DNA of 64,000 bases, from the NCBI RefSeq assembly GCF_002803845.1, contig NZ_CP024985.1, forward strand, positions 3,906,001 to 3,970,000, written 5' to 3'. The notes beneath the pieces were generated by a model. That model made no database searches. It had not been told where the DNA came from and saw only the letters and a list, made by a program, of their open reading frames with translations. This DNA comes from Streptomyces lavendulae subsp. lavendulae. GTDB lineage: Bacteria; Actinomycetota; Actinomycetes; Streptomycetales; Streptomycetaceae. Positions 16,955-25,193 of the stretch are shown in pieces (positions within the stretch are counted from its first letter, which is position 1; every line of letters begins with the position of its first letter). A program made the translations under genes and the position numbers.

Positions 16955-17623
16955 ATGACCACTTTCGTCCTCGTACCCGGCGCATGGCACGGCGCCTGGA
17001 CCTTCGAACCGCTCGCACGACAGCTGCGCGCCCACGGCCACCAGGCGTTCCCGCTGACCCTGACCGGGGTCGGCGACCGCAAGCACCTGATCGGCTCCTC
17101 GGTGAACCTGGACACCCACATCCAGGACGTGGTCGGCGTCCTCGCCGAGCAGCAGGTCACCGACGCCGTGCTGGTCGGCCACAGTTACGGCGGCATGGTC
17201 ATAACCGGCGCCGCCGACCGCGCCGCGGAACGGGTGGCGGGCCTGGTCTACGTCGACGCGATGGTGCCCGTCGACGGGGACTCCTGCTGGTCCCTGGTCA
17301 CCGAGCAGGAGCGCGGCTGGTACCTGAACGGCGTCGGCGAGACGGGCTACGCGAGCGCCCCGCTGCCGTTCTTCGACCCGCGGGCCACCCCGCACCCGCT
17401 GGCCTCCCTGCTCCAGGCCGTCCGCCTGGAGGCCGGGCTCGACGGCTTCCGCAGCCGGGACTACGTCTACGCCACCGGCTGGGACGGCGCCTCCCCCTTC
17501 ACCGCGACCTACGACCGCCTCACCGCGGACCCCTCCTGGCGTACGCACGCCCTCGCGTCGGGCCACAACGTGATGCGGGACGCCCCCGAGGACCTGCTGA
17601 AGGTGCTGTTGGCGGCGGCCTAA
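16955..17623 (+). CDS. Alpha/beta-fold hydrolase
   Basis: The 222-residue protein has an oxyanion segment VPGAWHGAWTFEPLA at the N-terminus, nucleophile elbow GHSYGG (Ser near 76), an acidic residue in VYVDAMVP and catalytic His in SGHNVMRDAPEDL near the end. This matches the esterase/salicylic-acid-binding-protein-like hydrolases. ATG 16955 follows CAGGAGAA. The stop overlaps the stop of the convergent DUF2182 gene (17620-17623). The substrate is unknown. Confidence 0.9.
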   Translation: MTTFVLVPGAWHGAWTFEPLARQLRAHGHQAFPLTLTGVGDRKHLIGSSVNLDTHIQDVVGVLAEQQVTDAVLVGHSYGGMVITGAADRAAERVAGLVYVDAMVPVDGDSCWSLVTEQERGWYLNGVGETGYASAPLPFFDPRATPHPLASLLQAVRLEAGLDGFRSRDYVYATGWDGASPFTATYDRLTADPSWRTHALASGHNVMRDAPEDLLKVLLAAA

Positions 17624-18447
17624 GGGCTCAGCATCTCCGTCATGGGCGACTGCGGCGGGATCAGGCCCGGCAGCAGCCAGGGCTGGAAGAGGCTCAGTAC
17701 CGCGAGCACGAGGAAGGCCGCCCCGACGGCGCGCGAGAAGACGGGGCCCAGCCGCCAGAGCTTCTCCACGAAGATCACCACGGCGACCGCGGCCATCGCC
17801 AGGACGTTCATGACGCCCAGCGGGACGAGCACGACCATCAGCCCCCAGCAGCAGCCCACGCAGTACGCCCCGTGGTGGGCCCCGACCCGCAGATCGCGGG
17901 CTCGGGGCCGGAAGCCCGCGTAGCGCACGAGCTGGCCCATCGGGCTCCGGCAGTGCCGCAGGCAGAGGTCCTTCCACGCACCGAACTGGTACAGCCCGGC
18001 GAGCAGGAAGGCCCCGGCGCCGATCCAGCGGCCGGCGCCCGGGTGCCCGTCCACCAGGGCGCCGGTCGCGGCGAGGAGCCCGTAGGCGATCAGGCCGAAG
18101 GCCGTCCAGGCCAGCAGGTACCCGCCGACGAACTGGGCGGTACGCGCCGCCCGCACCGCTCCCGTGGGCGCCTGGCGCCCGATCGCCCGTGCCCAGGTGA
18201 GGGCCACCGGGGCCACCGACGGGAACATCATGGCGATCATCATGACCAGCCACAGCAGCAGGAACAGCGGGACGCCCATGCCCATGGTCCCCGGCTCGAC
18301 CCCCATGCCGCGGGCCTGGTCGACCACCAGCACCCAGGCGAGGAGGGCGATCGACGCCATCACGGACCAGGCGAACGCGAGCTGCCGGGCCGACTGCAGG
18401 TTCGCCGGACGCAGAGGGGGTGACAGGGCCTTCCGGTCGAGGCGCAC
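17620..18447 (-). CDS. DUF2182 predicted metal-binding membrane protein
   Basis: Up to 275 residues with about seven hydrophobic segments. The Met-rich family signature WLVMMIAMMFPSVAPVAL lies at about residues 66-83. Cys pairs occur in LCLRHCRSP (about 162-170) and YCVGCCWGLM (about 194-203). These residues suggest soft-metal binding at the membrane, as annotated for the family. The start is uncertain: GTG 18447 has a GGAGG that is too close, and the family core begins roughly 25 residues later. It is divergent from a DUF1326 gene, a partner seen repeatedly in other genomes. Confidence 0.85.
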   Translation of the reverse strand: MRLDRKALSPPLRPANLQSARQLAFAWSVMASIALLAWVLVVDQARGMGVEPGTMGMGVPLFLLLWLVMMIAMMFPSVAPVALTWARAIGRQAPTGAVRAARTAQFVGGYLLAWTAFGLIAYGLLAATGALVDGHPGAGRWIGAGAFLLAGLYQFGAWKDLCLRHCRSPMGQLVRYAGFRPRARDLRVGAHHGAYCVGCCWGLMVVLVPLGVMNVLAMAAVAVVIFVEKLWRLGPVFSRAVGAAFLVLAVLSLFQPWLLPGLIPPQSPMTEMLSP

Positions 18448-18498
18448 CCCTCCAGCACATCACGGCGGACCTGCGCCTGCGCGCGGGAAGCCGGGTAG

Positions 18499-18538
18499 CC
18501 GGGTACCCGGGAAGACAGGTACCCGGGTACGCGTGTAC
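18499..18538. promoter_or_regulatory. Tandem GGTACC/CCCGGG palindromes between DUF2182 and DUF1326 genes
   Basis: The 240-bp divergent gap contains CCGGGTACCCGG (18499-18510) and GTACCCGGGTAC (18519-18530). Both are perfect 12-bp palindromes, and GTACGCGTGTAC overlaps the second (18527-18538). Their position before both genes suggests a shared operator. No metal-sensor gene is adjacent. Confidence 0.6.
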
Positions 18539-18687
18539 GCGGAAAGCACCTCCTCCGGGTGGCCCACGCGGTGGGACAATCGGGGTGGATACCCCGTACG
18601 ACCCGGGCGTGGGCCGGCGATGGTGCCCGGGGGCCCTGCCGTCCTCCCGAGACCGACGTCCCGGCACGGTCACGAGGAGGCAGGGAG

Positions 18688-19341
18688 ATGTCCGAGACGA
18701 CGGCGACCGTTCCCAGGTGGCATGTGGCGGGCGACTGGTTCGACACCTGCAAGTGCAGCGTCCCCTGCCCCTGCTCGTTCGCGCAGCCGCCCACCCACGG
18801 CGACTGCGACGGCATCCTGGCCTGGCACATCCGCGAGGGCCGCTACGGCGACGTGGGGCTGGACGGCCTGAACGTGCTGATGCTGAGCTCGTTCGTCGGC
18901 AACATCTGGGCCGAGCACACGGACACGTACGCCGCGGTCTTCGTCGACGAGCGCGCCGACGGCCCCCAGCGCGAGGCGCTCCAGATGATCTTCAGTGGGC
19001 AGGCGGGCAGCTGGCCCGCCGAGATGGTGGGCATGATGGGCGCCGAAATGCGCGGCATGGAGTTCGCCCCCATCGAGATCGAGGTCGCCGAGGACCTCGC
19101 GAGCTGGCGGGCCGTGGTGCCCGGCCGGGCCGAGGCGGGCGCGGTCGCGCTCACGGGACCCACGACCCCGCAGGGCGCGCGCGTCCAGTCGACGAACCTG
19201 CCGGGTGCGGAGACCGGACCGGGCCAGGTCGCGACCTGGGGCCGCTCGACGGTGGACCGCGCCGATGCCCACGGCTTCCGCTGGAGCCGCGAAGGCCTGT
19301 CCAGCAAGCACATCACCTTCGACTGGACCGGGCCCGACTAG
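18688..19341 (+). CDS. DUF1326 protein with N-terminal Cys cluster
   Basis: The 217-residue soluble protein begins WHVAGDWFDTCKCSVPCPCS, giving four Cys in a CxCxxxCxC pattern at about residues 23-31. This is diagnostic of DUF1326 and consistent with metal or thiol chemistry. The rest includes GILAWHIREGRYGDV and an acidic beta-rich domain. ATG 18688 follows AGGCAGGGAG. It is divergent from the DUF2182 membrane gene, and both have Cys clusters, so they may form one metal-handling unit. The reaction is unknown. Confidence 0.88.
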   Translation: MSETTATVPRWHVAGDWFDTCKCSVPCPCSFAQPPTHGDCDGILAWHIREGRYGDVGLDGLNVLMLSSFVGNIWAEHTDTYAAVFVDERADGPQREALQMIFSGQAGSWPAEMVGMMGAEMRGMEFAPIEIEVAEDLASWRAVVPGRAEAGAVALTGPTTPQGARVQSTNLPGAETGPGQVATWGRSTVDRADAHGFRWSREGLSSKHITFDWTGPD

Positions 19342-19346
19342 CCGGG

Positions 19347-20219
19347 TCAGACCGCGGTACGGGCCACCGGGATCCACAGCTGGGCGTCGGACCACGCCGG
19401 GTCGTCCTGCGAGGGACGGGTGCGCAGGATCTCCGGCCCGGGGCGGTACTCGTACGGGTTGGACGGGATCCACCGGGCGGCCACGTCCCCCCACATCTGC
19501 TGCAACGCCTCGGGGAACGGACCGGAGTTGTCGAACACGGCCCAGGTGCCGGCCGGGCAGTCCAGTACGTCGAGGTCCTCGGGCGGCTCGGCGGCGGTGC
19601 TCACCACCGCGTGGTAGTAGTCGAGTTCGCTTCCCTCCTCGAATCCGTCCGACAGGCGTACGGTTGCCGACACCACCCCCTCCGGGTCCTGGTCCGAGAG
19701 GGCGGCGATCCGCAGCATCGTCTCCGGCGGGATGCCCCGGATGTGCTCGGCGATGTGCGGGTTGACGCCCTGGTAGATCAACGGGACGCGGGCCTTCTTG
19801 CCCACGACCCGGAACGCTTCCTTCTCCACGATGCGGTACCACATGGTGCTGTTCCCTTCGACGGTGAGGCGGAAGGACAGCCGGGGCTGCGCGTTCAGAG
19901 CCGCGCCGGTGCGCCTGGCCTCGCCGGGACCGACCCCGTGCAGGGCGCGGAACGCCCGGGCGAAGGCCTCCCCCGAGGTGTAGCCGTAGCGGACCGCGAT
20001 CTCCAGCAAGGTCGGTTTCCCGGCCAGCACGTCGGCCGCCGCGACGGTGAGCCGCCGGCGCCGGACGTACTCCGACAGCGGCATCCCCGCGAGCGAGGAG
20101 AACAGCCGCCGGAAGTGGTACTCCGACGTGACCGTGATCCGCGCCAGCTCGGACACCTCGACGTGCCCGTCGAGGTGACCCTCGATGTGCTCCATGGCCT
20201 GGTTCAGCCGATCCAGCAA
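19347..20219 (-). CDS. AraC-family regulator with GyrI-like effector domain
   Basis: The 290-residue protein has an N-terminal AraC-type double helix-turn-helix (about residues 5-105, ELARITVTSEYHFRRLFSSL and LEIAVRYGYTSGEAFARAFR). A C-terminal GyrI-like/Rob-type ligand-binding domain follows (about 125-290, MWYRIVEKEAFRVVGKK). This is a multidrug- or toxic-compound-sensing arrangement. The start is TTG 20219, supported by AGGAGG seven bases upstream. It converges with DUF1326, with only 5 bp between the stops. Confidence 0.9.
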   Translation of the reverse strand: MLDRLNQAMEHIEGHLDGHVEVSELARITVTSEYHFRRLFSSLAGMPLSEYVRRRRLTVAAADVLAGKPTLLEIAVRYGYTSGEAFARAFRALHGVGPGEARRTGAALNAQPRLSFRLTVEGNSTMWYRIVEKEAFRVVGKKARVPLIYQGVNPHIAEHIRGIPPETMLRIAALSDQDPEGVVSATVRLSDGFEEGSELDYYHAVVSTAAEPPEDLDVLDCPAGTWAVFDNSGPFPEALQQMWGDVAARWIPSNPYEYRPGPEILRTRPSQDDPAWSDAQLWIPVARTAV

Positions 20220-20476
20220 CCCCGGCCTCCTTCCCTATCGATCACCGACGTTAGGAGGGGCCAAGCCTGCCGCACCCGACATCCCGTGCCCGCTCCGGTC
20301 GGGTGCGCAAGGGCCGCCCGGTTTGCACTGCGCGCAGGATGTGTTGACGATGCACGCAGATCCGGGGCCCGCGGGCAGCCGCCCCTGCCCCGATTCCCTT
20401 GTGGCGTACGGGAGTTGACGGAGGGGGCGCGGGCGGGGCGGGCCGGCGGACCTTCAAGATCATCTAGCGTCGGGGT

Positions 20477-20848
20477 ATGACCTCATCCAAGAAGTTCCTC
20501 ATGGGCCTGGCCGCCGCCGGCCTGGCCGCCTCCTCCGTCATCGGTGGCGCGGGTGCCGCCTTCGCCGGGTCGAACGGCCAGCAGATCGTCTTCCACGACG
20601 TACAGGCGCCCAACGCCCCGCACGCCTACTCGATCAAGATCACCGGCACGAACCAGAACGGCCAGCCGGTCAGCCGCTGCTTCTTCACCGAAGGTGAGGA
20701 GTGGTACAACGTCAACGGCTACTGGTGGGTCGGCCAGGTCTCCTACCAGACCTACTACAACGCCAAGTGCACCGGCGCCACGATCGTCTCGCGCACCGCG
20801 TGGATCCCCAAGGAGCGCACCGGCGACTGGGTCGCCATCGCCGGCTGA
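20477..20848 (+). CDS. Small secreted protein
   Basis: A 123-residue protein with a classic Sec signal peptide (residues 1-30; KKFLMGLAAAGLAASS core and cleavage at AFA-GS). The mature part has about 93 residues and is Tyr/Trp-rich (EEWYNVNGYWWVGQVSYQTYYN), with two Cys (about residues 66 and 97) that could form one disulfide. I do not recognise a family. It is monocistronic and followed by a strong hairpin. Confidence 0.8.
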   Translation: MTSSKKFLMGLAAAGLAASSVIGGAGAAFAGSNGQQIVFHDVQAPNAPHAYSIKITGTNQNGQPVSRCFFTEGEEWYNVNGYWWVGQVSYQTYYNAKCTGATIVSRTAWIPKERTGDWVAIAG

Positions 20849-20876
20849 TCCGCCGCCGGGCCGCCGCCCCCGCCGC

Positions 20877-20928
20877 CGGCTTCCCCGACTTCCCCGGCTC
20901 CCCCCGGACCGCTCGCCGGGGGAAGCCG
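20877..20928 (+). terminator. Hairpin terminator after the secreted protein gene
   Basis: CGGCTTCCCC (20877-20886) pairs with GGGGAAGCCG (20919-20928) around a GC-rich loop. It lies between convergent genes and may serve both. Confidence 0.7.
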
Positions 20929-20944
20929 TGGAGTGTGACGGGGC

Positions 20945-21817
20945 TCAGGGGGCGGCGGCCGTGACGGAGTCCAGGAAGGGTTCCAGGGCGGCCCGCCAGG
21001 CGGCCGGCTGGTCGTAGTGGAGGTAGTGGCCGGCGTCGGGGATCTCGGCGTACCGGCCGGCCGGCAGGACGCGGACCATCTCCTGCGCCTCCGCGCGGCC
21101 CAGCTCGCCGTCGAGACCGCGGACGACCAGGGTGGGGCAGCGGACCTGGGCCAGCTCCTCCCAGTGGGCGTCGTGGACCCAGGTCGCGCGGGCCGTCAGC
21201 ATCTGGTGGCGGGAGAAGAGCGGGCGCCAGCCGTCCGGGGCGCGGTGCATGACCTCGGCGAAGAAGGCGCCGCGGCCGGGGTCGGGGCGCTCCACCCGGG
21301 GATCGTCCTCGCCGAACCAGCGGCGGGCGGCGTCCTGGGTGGGGAAGGGCAGCGGCCAGCGCCGGAACCATTCCTCCCACTCCTGCTGCGAGGCCTCGCC
21401 GAGCGCGGAGGCCCTCATGTCGCAGATGACCACGGCCTGGACGAGCTCGGGGCGGCGGGCCGCGAGCTGCCAGGCGGTGAGGGCGCCCATGGAATGGCCG
21501 ATCAGGACCACGGGGGCGAGGCCGAGCCGCTCGATGACGGCCTCGGCGTCGGCCACGAAGGCCTCGCGGCCCAGGGCTCCGCGGAGGTCGGCGTCTGCGG
21601 GCGGCCACTCGCTCTGGCCGTGCCCGCGCTGGTCCAGGGCCACGACCCGGCGGTCCTCGCCGAGCCAGCGCGCCGTGCCGGCCCAGTGCAGGGCACGGCC
21701 CATCAGGCCATGGAGTAACAGGACCGGCGGATGCCGTGGCTCCGCGGGCGGTTCACGGAACTCCCAGGCGGCAAGGCGGACGCCGTCGGCCCCCGTCACA
21801 TCGATGCGCTGTACCAC
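20945..21817 (-). CDS. Alpha/beta-fold hydrolase
   Basis: The 290-residue protein has the oxyanion segment LLLHGLMGRALHW, VVALDQRGHGQSEWP, nucleophile elbow IGHSMGALTA (Ser near 108) and catalytic His in PDAGHYLHYDQP near the C-terminus. It is related to the haloalkane dehalogenase/epoxide hydrolase/MenH superfamily; the substrate cannot be told. GTG 21817 was chosen because the fold starts there with GAAGGGGG about 10 bases upstream. The frame is open to 21952, but that extension looks unrelated. Confidence 0.88.
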   Translation of the reverse strand: MVQRIDVTGADGVRLAAWEFREPPAEPRHPPVLLLHGLMGRALHWAGTARWLGEDRRVVALDQRGHGQSEWPPADADLRGALGREAFVADAEAVIERLGLAPVVLIGHSMGALTAWQLAARRPELVQAVVICDMRASALGEASQQEWEEWFRRWPLPFPTQDAARRWFGEDDPRVERPDPGRGAFFAEVMHRAPDGWRPLFSRHQMLTARATWVHDAHWEELAQVRCPTLVVRGLDGELGRAEAQEMVRVLPAGRYAEIPDAGHYLHYDQPAAWRAALEPFLDSVTAAAP

Positions 21818-22031
21818 CGCAGATGCACCCCCTTCGCTCCCGGCCAGACTATCGAACCCGCATTCGAAACCGGGCTTCTCGTCGACAACACCGCTCTTTC
21901 GAGTGACCTTGCTCAAGGATTGGCCGCCGCTGCCGATGGAGATCCTTTCCACAGGGAGGCGGGCCGCTCGGGGAAGACGGTCCGAAGGGGATGACCTTGA
22001 GAGCTCGGGGCTCCAGGTCAGCCGGGGGAGG

Positions 22032-22065
22032 AAGGGTCCCGGCGCCGTGAGGCGCCGGGACCCTT
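22032..22065. terminator. Perfect 15-bp hairpin terminator
   Basis: AAGGGTCCCGGCGCC (22032-22046) and GGCGCCGGGACCCTT (22051-22065) enclose a GTGA loop, just past the stop of the DtxR-family gene. The 276-bp gap 21818-22093 otherwise contains only the upstream region of the hydrolase gene; I see no gene in it. Confidence 0.88.
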
Positions 22066-22093
22066 CGCACGACCCCGCCCCGTACGGCGGACG

Positions 22094-22786
22094 TCAGCGC
22101 TTGGCGACGAAGACGTGCGAGGCGATCTCGGCGTCCAGCTCGGCGGCCTCGCCGCCGCTGCCGACCAGCACCCCGCCCGGGGACTCCGTCACGCTCACCA
22201 CCGAACCGGGCTGCACGCCCGCCCGGCGCAGCGTGTACATCAGCTGGGCGTCGGTCTGGATCGGCTCCCCGATCCGGCGGACGACGACCGTCTTGCCCTC
22301 GCTGCCCGGAGCCAGCTCCGACAGGCTGACCATGCCGTCCTCCAGGAACGGATCGGCCTCGGCCTTCTCCCCCAGTTCCTCCAGCCCCGGGATCGGGTTC
22401 CCGTACGGCGACTCGGTCGGGTGGCGCAGCAGTTCGAGCACGCGCCGCTCCACCGCCTCGCTCATCACGTGCTCCCAGCGGCAGGCCTCGGCGTGCACCT
22501 GCTCCCATTCCAGCCCGATGACGTCGACGAGCAGGCACTCGGCGAGGCGGTGCTTGCGCATCACCCGCGTCGCGAGCTTGCGGCCCTCGTCCGTCAGCTC
22601 AAGGTGCCGGTCGCTGGCGACCGCCACCAGGCCGTCACGCTCCATGCGCGCCACCGTCTGGCTCACCGTCGGGCCGCTCTGGTCCAGCCGCTCGGCGATC
22701 CGGGCGCGCATGGGGACCACACCTTCCTCTTCCAGCTCCAGGATGGTGCGGAGATACATCTCCGTGGTGTCGATCAGTCCGGACAT
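22094..22786 (-). CDS. dmdR1: Iron-dependent repressor, DtxR family (DmdR1)
   Basis: The 230-residue protein has the DtxR layout: an N-terminal winged helix (about residues 1-70, LIDTTEMYLRTILELEEEGV, LDQSGPTVSQTVARM), a dimerisation/metal domain (about 75-140, with RKHRLAECLLVDVIGLEW and HEACRWEHVMS-like metal ligands) and a C-terminal SH3-like FeoA domain. Fe2+-bound DmdR1 represses siderophore and iron-uptake genes. ATG 22786 has GAGGGG upstream and gives the expected family length. Linkage to the UPF0309 SIS gene is as in S. coelicolor. A long open frame lies opposite it (see findings). Confidence 0.95.
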   Translation of the reverse strand: MSGLIDTTEMYLRTILELEEEGVVPMRARIAERLDQSGPTVSQTVARMERDGLVAVASDRHLELTDEGRKLATRVMRKHRLAECLLVDVIGLEWEQVHAEACRWEHVMSEAVERRVLELLRHPTESPYGNPIPGLEELGEKAEADPFLEDGMVSLSELAPGSEGKTVVVRRIGEPIQTDAQLMYTLRRAGVQPGSVVSVTESPGGVLVGSGGEAAELDAEIASHVFVAKR

Positions 22787-23053
22787 TCGTGCCCCTCGGA
22801 TTGCGTGCGCTGGCCCTGTCCCCAATTCTGACGCATCGGGCCGACAACCGTCCCGCGCCGAGCGTCAAGGCATGTACGGGACATCTCCCGGGAAGCCCTC
22901 CGATACTCCCCGGGAACGGCACGCGCACGTGTACCAGGCCTTCGGTCCGCGGATTGACGTCCGTATTGACACGCCCTTGGTCCAGACCGCACGGTGAGCG
23001 GCGGACACCGACGACGCACCCACCGCACCCCACCCTGGAAGGGCCTTCGGCGT

Positions 23054-23809
23054 ATGAGCGAGAGCAAGCTGGCCGGGCAGTTCTTCGACGCCGCCATCGG
23101 CCTGCTGGAGCGGGTCCGGGACGAGGAGGGGGCCCGGATCGCCGAGGCCGGGACGGTGATCGCGGAGGCCGTCGCGGGCGGGAAGCGGCTGTTCGCCTTC
23201 GGCGCCGGACACTCCTCGCTGCCGGCCCAGGACGTGGTCTACCGGGCGGGGGGCCTCGCCCTGATGAACTTCCTGGCCGTCCCCGGCACGGCCGGCGTCG
23301 ACGTCATGCCCGCCACCCTGGGCAGCGCGCTGGAGCGGGTCGACGGCCTGGCCGGGGCGGTCCTGGACAGCAGCCCCGCCTCCGAGGGCGACGTCCTCGT
23401 GATCATCTCCCTCTCGGGCCGCAACGCGCTGCCGGTCGAGATGGCCATGAACGCGCGGGCCATCGGCCTCAAGGTCATCGGGGTGACCTCGGTGGCCTAC
23501 GCGACGGGGACCAAGTCCCGGCACGTGTCGGGCACGTACCTCAAGGACCACTGCGACATCGTCCTCGACAGCAAGATCGCGGTCGGTGACGCCGAGCTGA
23601 CGGCCGACGGCATCGACGCCCCCTTCGCCCCCGCCTCCACGGTGGTGACCAGCGCGATCATGCAGGCGGTCATGGCGGCGGCGGCCGGCGAGATCGCCGC
23701 GCGCGGCCTGGAGCCGCCGCTGCTGCGCTCGGGCAACGTGGACGGCGGCCACGAATGGAACGGCCGCGTCATGCAGGAGTACGGCGACCGGATCTTCTTC
23801 CGCCACTGA
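23054..23809 (+). CDS. SIS-domain protein (UPF0309 family)
   Basis: The 251-residue protein has a phosphosugar-binding SIS fold: FAFGAGHSSLPAQD (about residues 56-69) and VLVIISLSGRNALPVEMA (about 115-132). It is the UPF0309 type represented by SCO4393. It probably binds or isomerises a phosphosugar, but no substrate is known. ATG 23054 is the first Met before the conserved ESKLAGQFFDA. The 267-bp gap before it carries the dmdR1 promoter region and two TTGAC repeats (22956-22972) that could include a -35 element. Confidence 0.85.
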   Translation: MSESKLAGQFFDAAIGLLERVRDEEGARIAEAGTVIAEAVAGGKRLFAFGAGHSSLPAQDVVYRAGGLALMNFLAVPGTAGVDVMPATLGSALERVDGLAGAVLDSSPASEGDVLVIISLSGRNALPVEMAMNARAIGLKVIGVTSVAYATGTKSRHVSGTYLKDHCDIVLDSKIAVGDAELTADGIDAPFAPASTVVTSAIMQAVMAAAAGEIAARGLEPPLLRSGNVDGGHEWNGRVMQEYGDRIFFRH

Positions 23810-23819
23810 GGGGCGCGGC

Positions 23820-23857
23820 GCGGCGCGCAACGGGCGCACGGGGTGCCTGCGCGCCGC
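23820..23857 (+). terminator. Hairpin terminator after the SIS gene
   Basis: GCGGCGCGCA (23820-23829) pairs with TGCGCGCCGC (23848-23857), 11 bp after the SIS gene stop. Confidence 0.7.
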
Positions 23858-23932
23858 GGGTCGCCCGGGGCGGCGGGGCTTCCTACGATGGAGTGATCGC
23901 CGCTCGGGGCCCCGGGGACCGGAGGTACCCCC

Positions 23933-25186
23933 ATGCGCACGCCCCGCCCCACCCCCCGCGCACCCCGCGCCCGCACCCGCCGGGCGAGTGCGCCCGCCGC
24001 CTGCGCCGCCGCCCTCCTGCTGGCCCTCGCCGGCACCGCGGCCGCCCCGGCCGCCCCCGCCGCCGCCCCGGCCCCGGCGGCCCTCCTGACGACCGCCGCC
24101 CCCGCCCGCGACGCCTTCGACCCCGCGACCGTCCAACGGCTCGACGCCGCGATCGCCGCCGTCCTGAAGAAGACCGGCGCCCCGGGCGTCACCGTGGGCC
24201 TGTGGATCCCCGGCCGCGGCGCGTACGCCAAGGCCTTCGGGGTCTCCGACACCAGGACCCGCGCCCCGATGAAGACCGACATGTACACGCGGATCGGCAG
24301 CGTCACCAAGACCTTCGCCGTCACCGCCGTCCTCCAGCTCGTCGACCGGGGCCGGGTGCGCCTGGACGACCCGGTCTCGAAGTACGTCGACGGGGTCCCC
24401 GGCGGCGGGAACATCACCGTGCGCCAGCTCGCGGGCATGCGCAGCGGGCTCTACAACTACACCGACGACCCGAAGTTCCTCGACGCGCTGCGCGCCGACC
24501 CCCACCGCTCCTTCACCCCGCGGGAGGTCCTCGGCTACGCCTTCGCCCACCCGCCGGACTTCGCCCCGGACGCGAAGTGGCAGTACAGCAACACCAACAC
24601 GGTCCTCCTCGGCCTGCTGGTGGAGAAGGTCTCCGGGCAGCCGCTGGCCGGCTACCTCCGGGAGCACGTGCTCGACCCGCTGAAGCTGTCCGCCACCGCC
24701 CTGCCGTCCGGCAGCGAGTTCCCCGAACCGCACTCCCGGGGCTACACGGACTTCAGCCCGGACGGGGCCGTCACCGACGCCACCGACTGGAACCCCTCCT
24801 GGGGCTGGGCCGCCGGGGCGATGACCTCCGACCTGGAGGACCTGCGGGCCTGGGTGCCCGCGCTGGTCGGCGGAAAGCTGCTGAGCCCGGCGACGCAGGC
24901 GCAGCGGCTGCGCCTGCGGCCGACGGGCGTCTCCGACGTCTCGTACGGGCTGGGGATCGCGGAGTTCGACGGCTGGGTCGGGCACAACGGCGAACTGCCC
25001 GGCTACGAGACGATCGCCGTCGGGCTCCCCGGGAACAAGGGCACGCTCGTGGTCCTGGTCAACTCCGACATCGACCGGGGCGGCTCGCTCAGCGGCCAGT
25101 TCGCGCGCGCCGTGACGAAGATCGTCACCCCGGCCCACGTATGGGGTCCGCCCACCCCCGCCCCGAGCGGCCGGAGCACCCCCTAG
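23933..25186 (+). CDS. Secreted serine hydrolase (beta-lactamase / D-Ala-D-Ala carboxypeptidase family)
   Basis: The 417-residue protein starts with an Ala-rich signal peptide (residues 1 to about 45). The class C penicillin-recognising motifs are in order: SVTK (Ser near 123), YSN (near 218) and HNG (near 350). Family segments TRIGSVTKTFAVTAVLQLVD and LRQLA-type helices are clear. It could be a DD-carboxypeptidase, esterase or D-aminopeptidase; sequence does not decide. It converges with the PAS gene, 7 bp away. Confidence 0.92.
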   Translation: MRTPRPTPRAPRARTRRASAPAACAAALLLALAGTAAAPAAPAAAPAPAALLTTAAPARDAFDPATVQRLDAAIAAVLKKTGAPGVTVGLWIPGRGAYAKAFGVSDTRTRAPMKTDMYTRIGSVTKTFAVTAVLQLVDRGRVRLDDPVSKYVDGVPGGGNITVRQLAGMRSGLYNYTDDPKFLDALRADPHRSFTPREVLGYAFAHPPDFAPDAKWQYSNTNTVLLGLLVEKVSGQPLAGYLREHVLDPLKLSATALPSGSEFPEPHSRGYTDFSPDGAVTDATDWNPSWGWAAGAMTSDLEDLRAWVPALVGGKLLSPATQAQRLRLRPTGVSDVSYGLGIAEFDGWVGHNGELPGYETIAVGLPGNKGTLVVLVNSDIDRGGSLSGQFARAVTKIVTPAHVWGPPTPAPSGRSTP

Positions 25187-25193
25187 CGGCCCC

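Noticed and set aside
22787-23053. DmdR-type iron box upstream of dmdR1
   Set aside because: No sequence close to the TTAGGTTAGGCTCACCTAA-type consensus was found in the gap.
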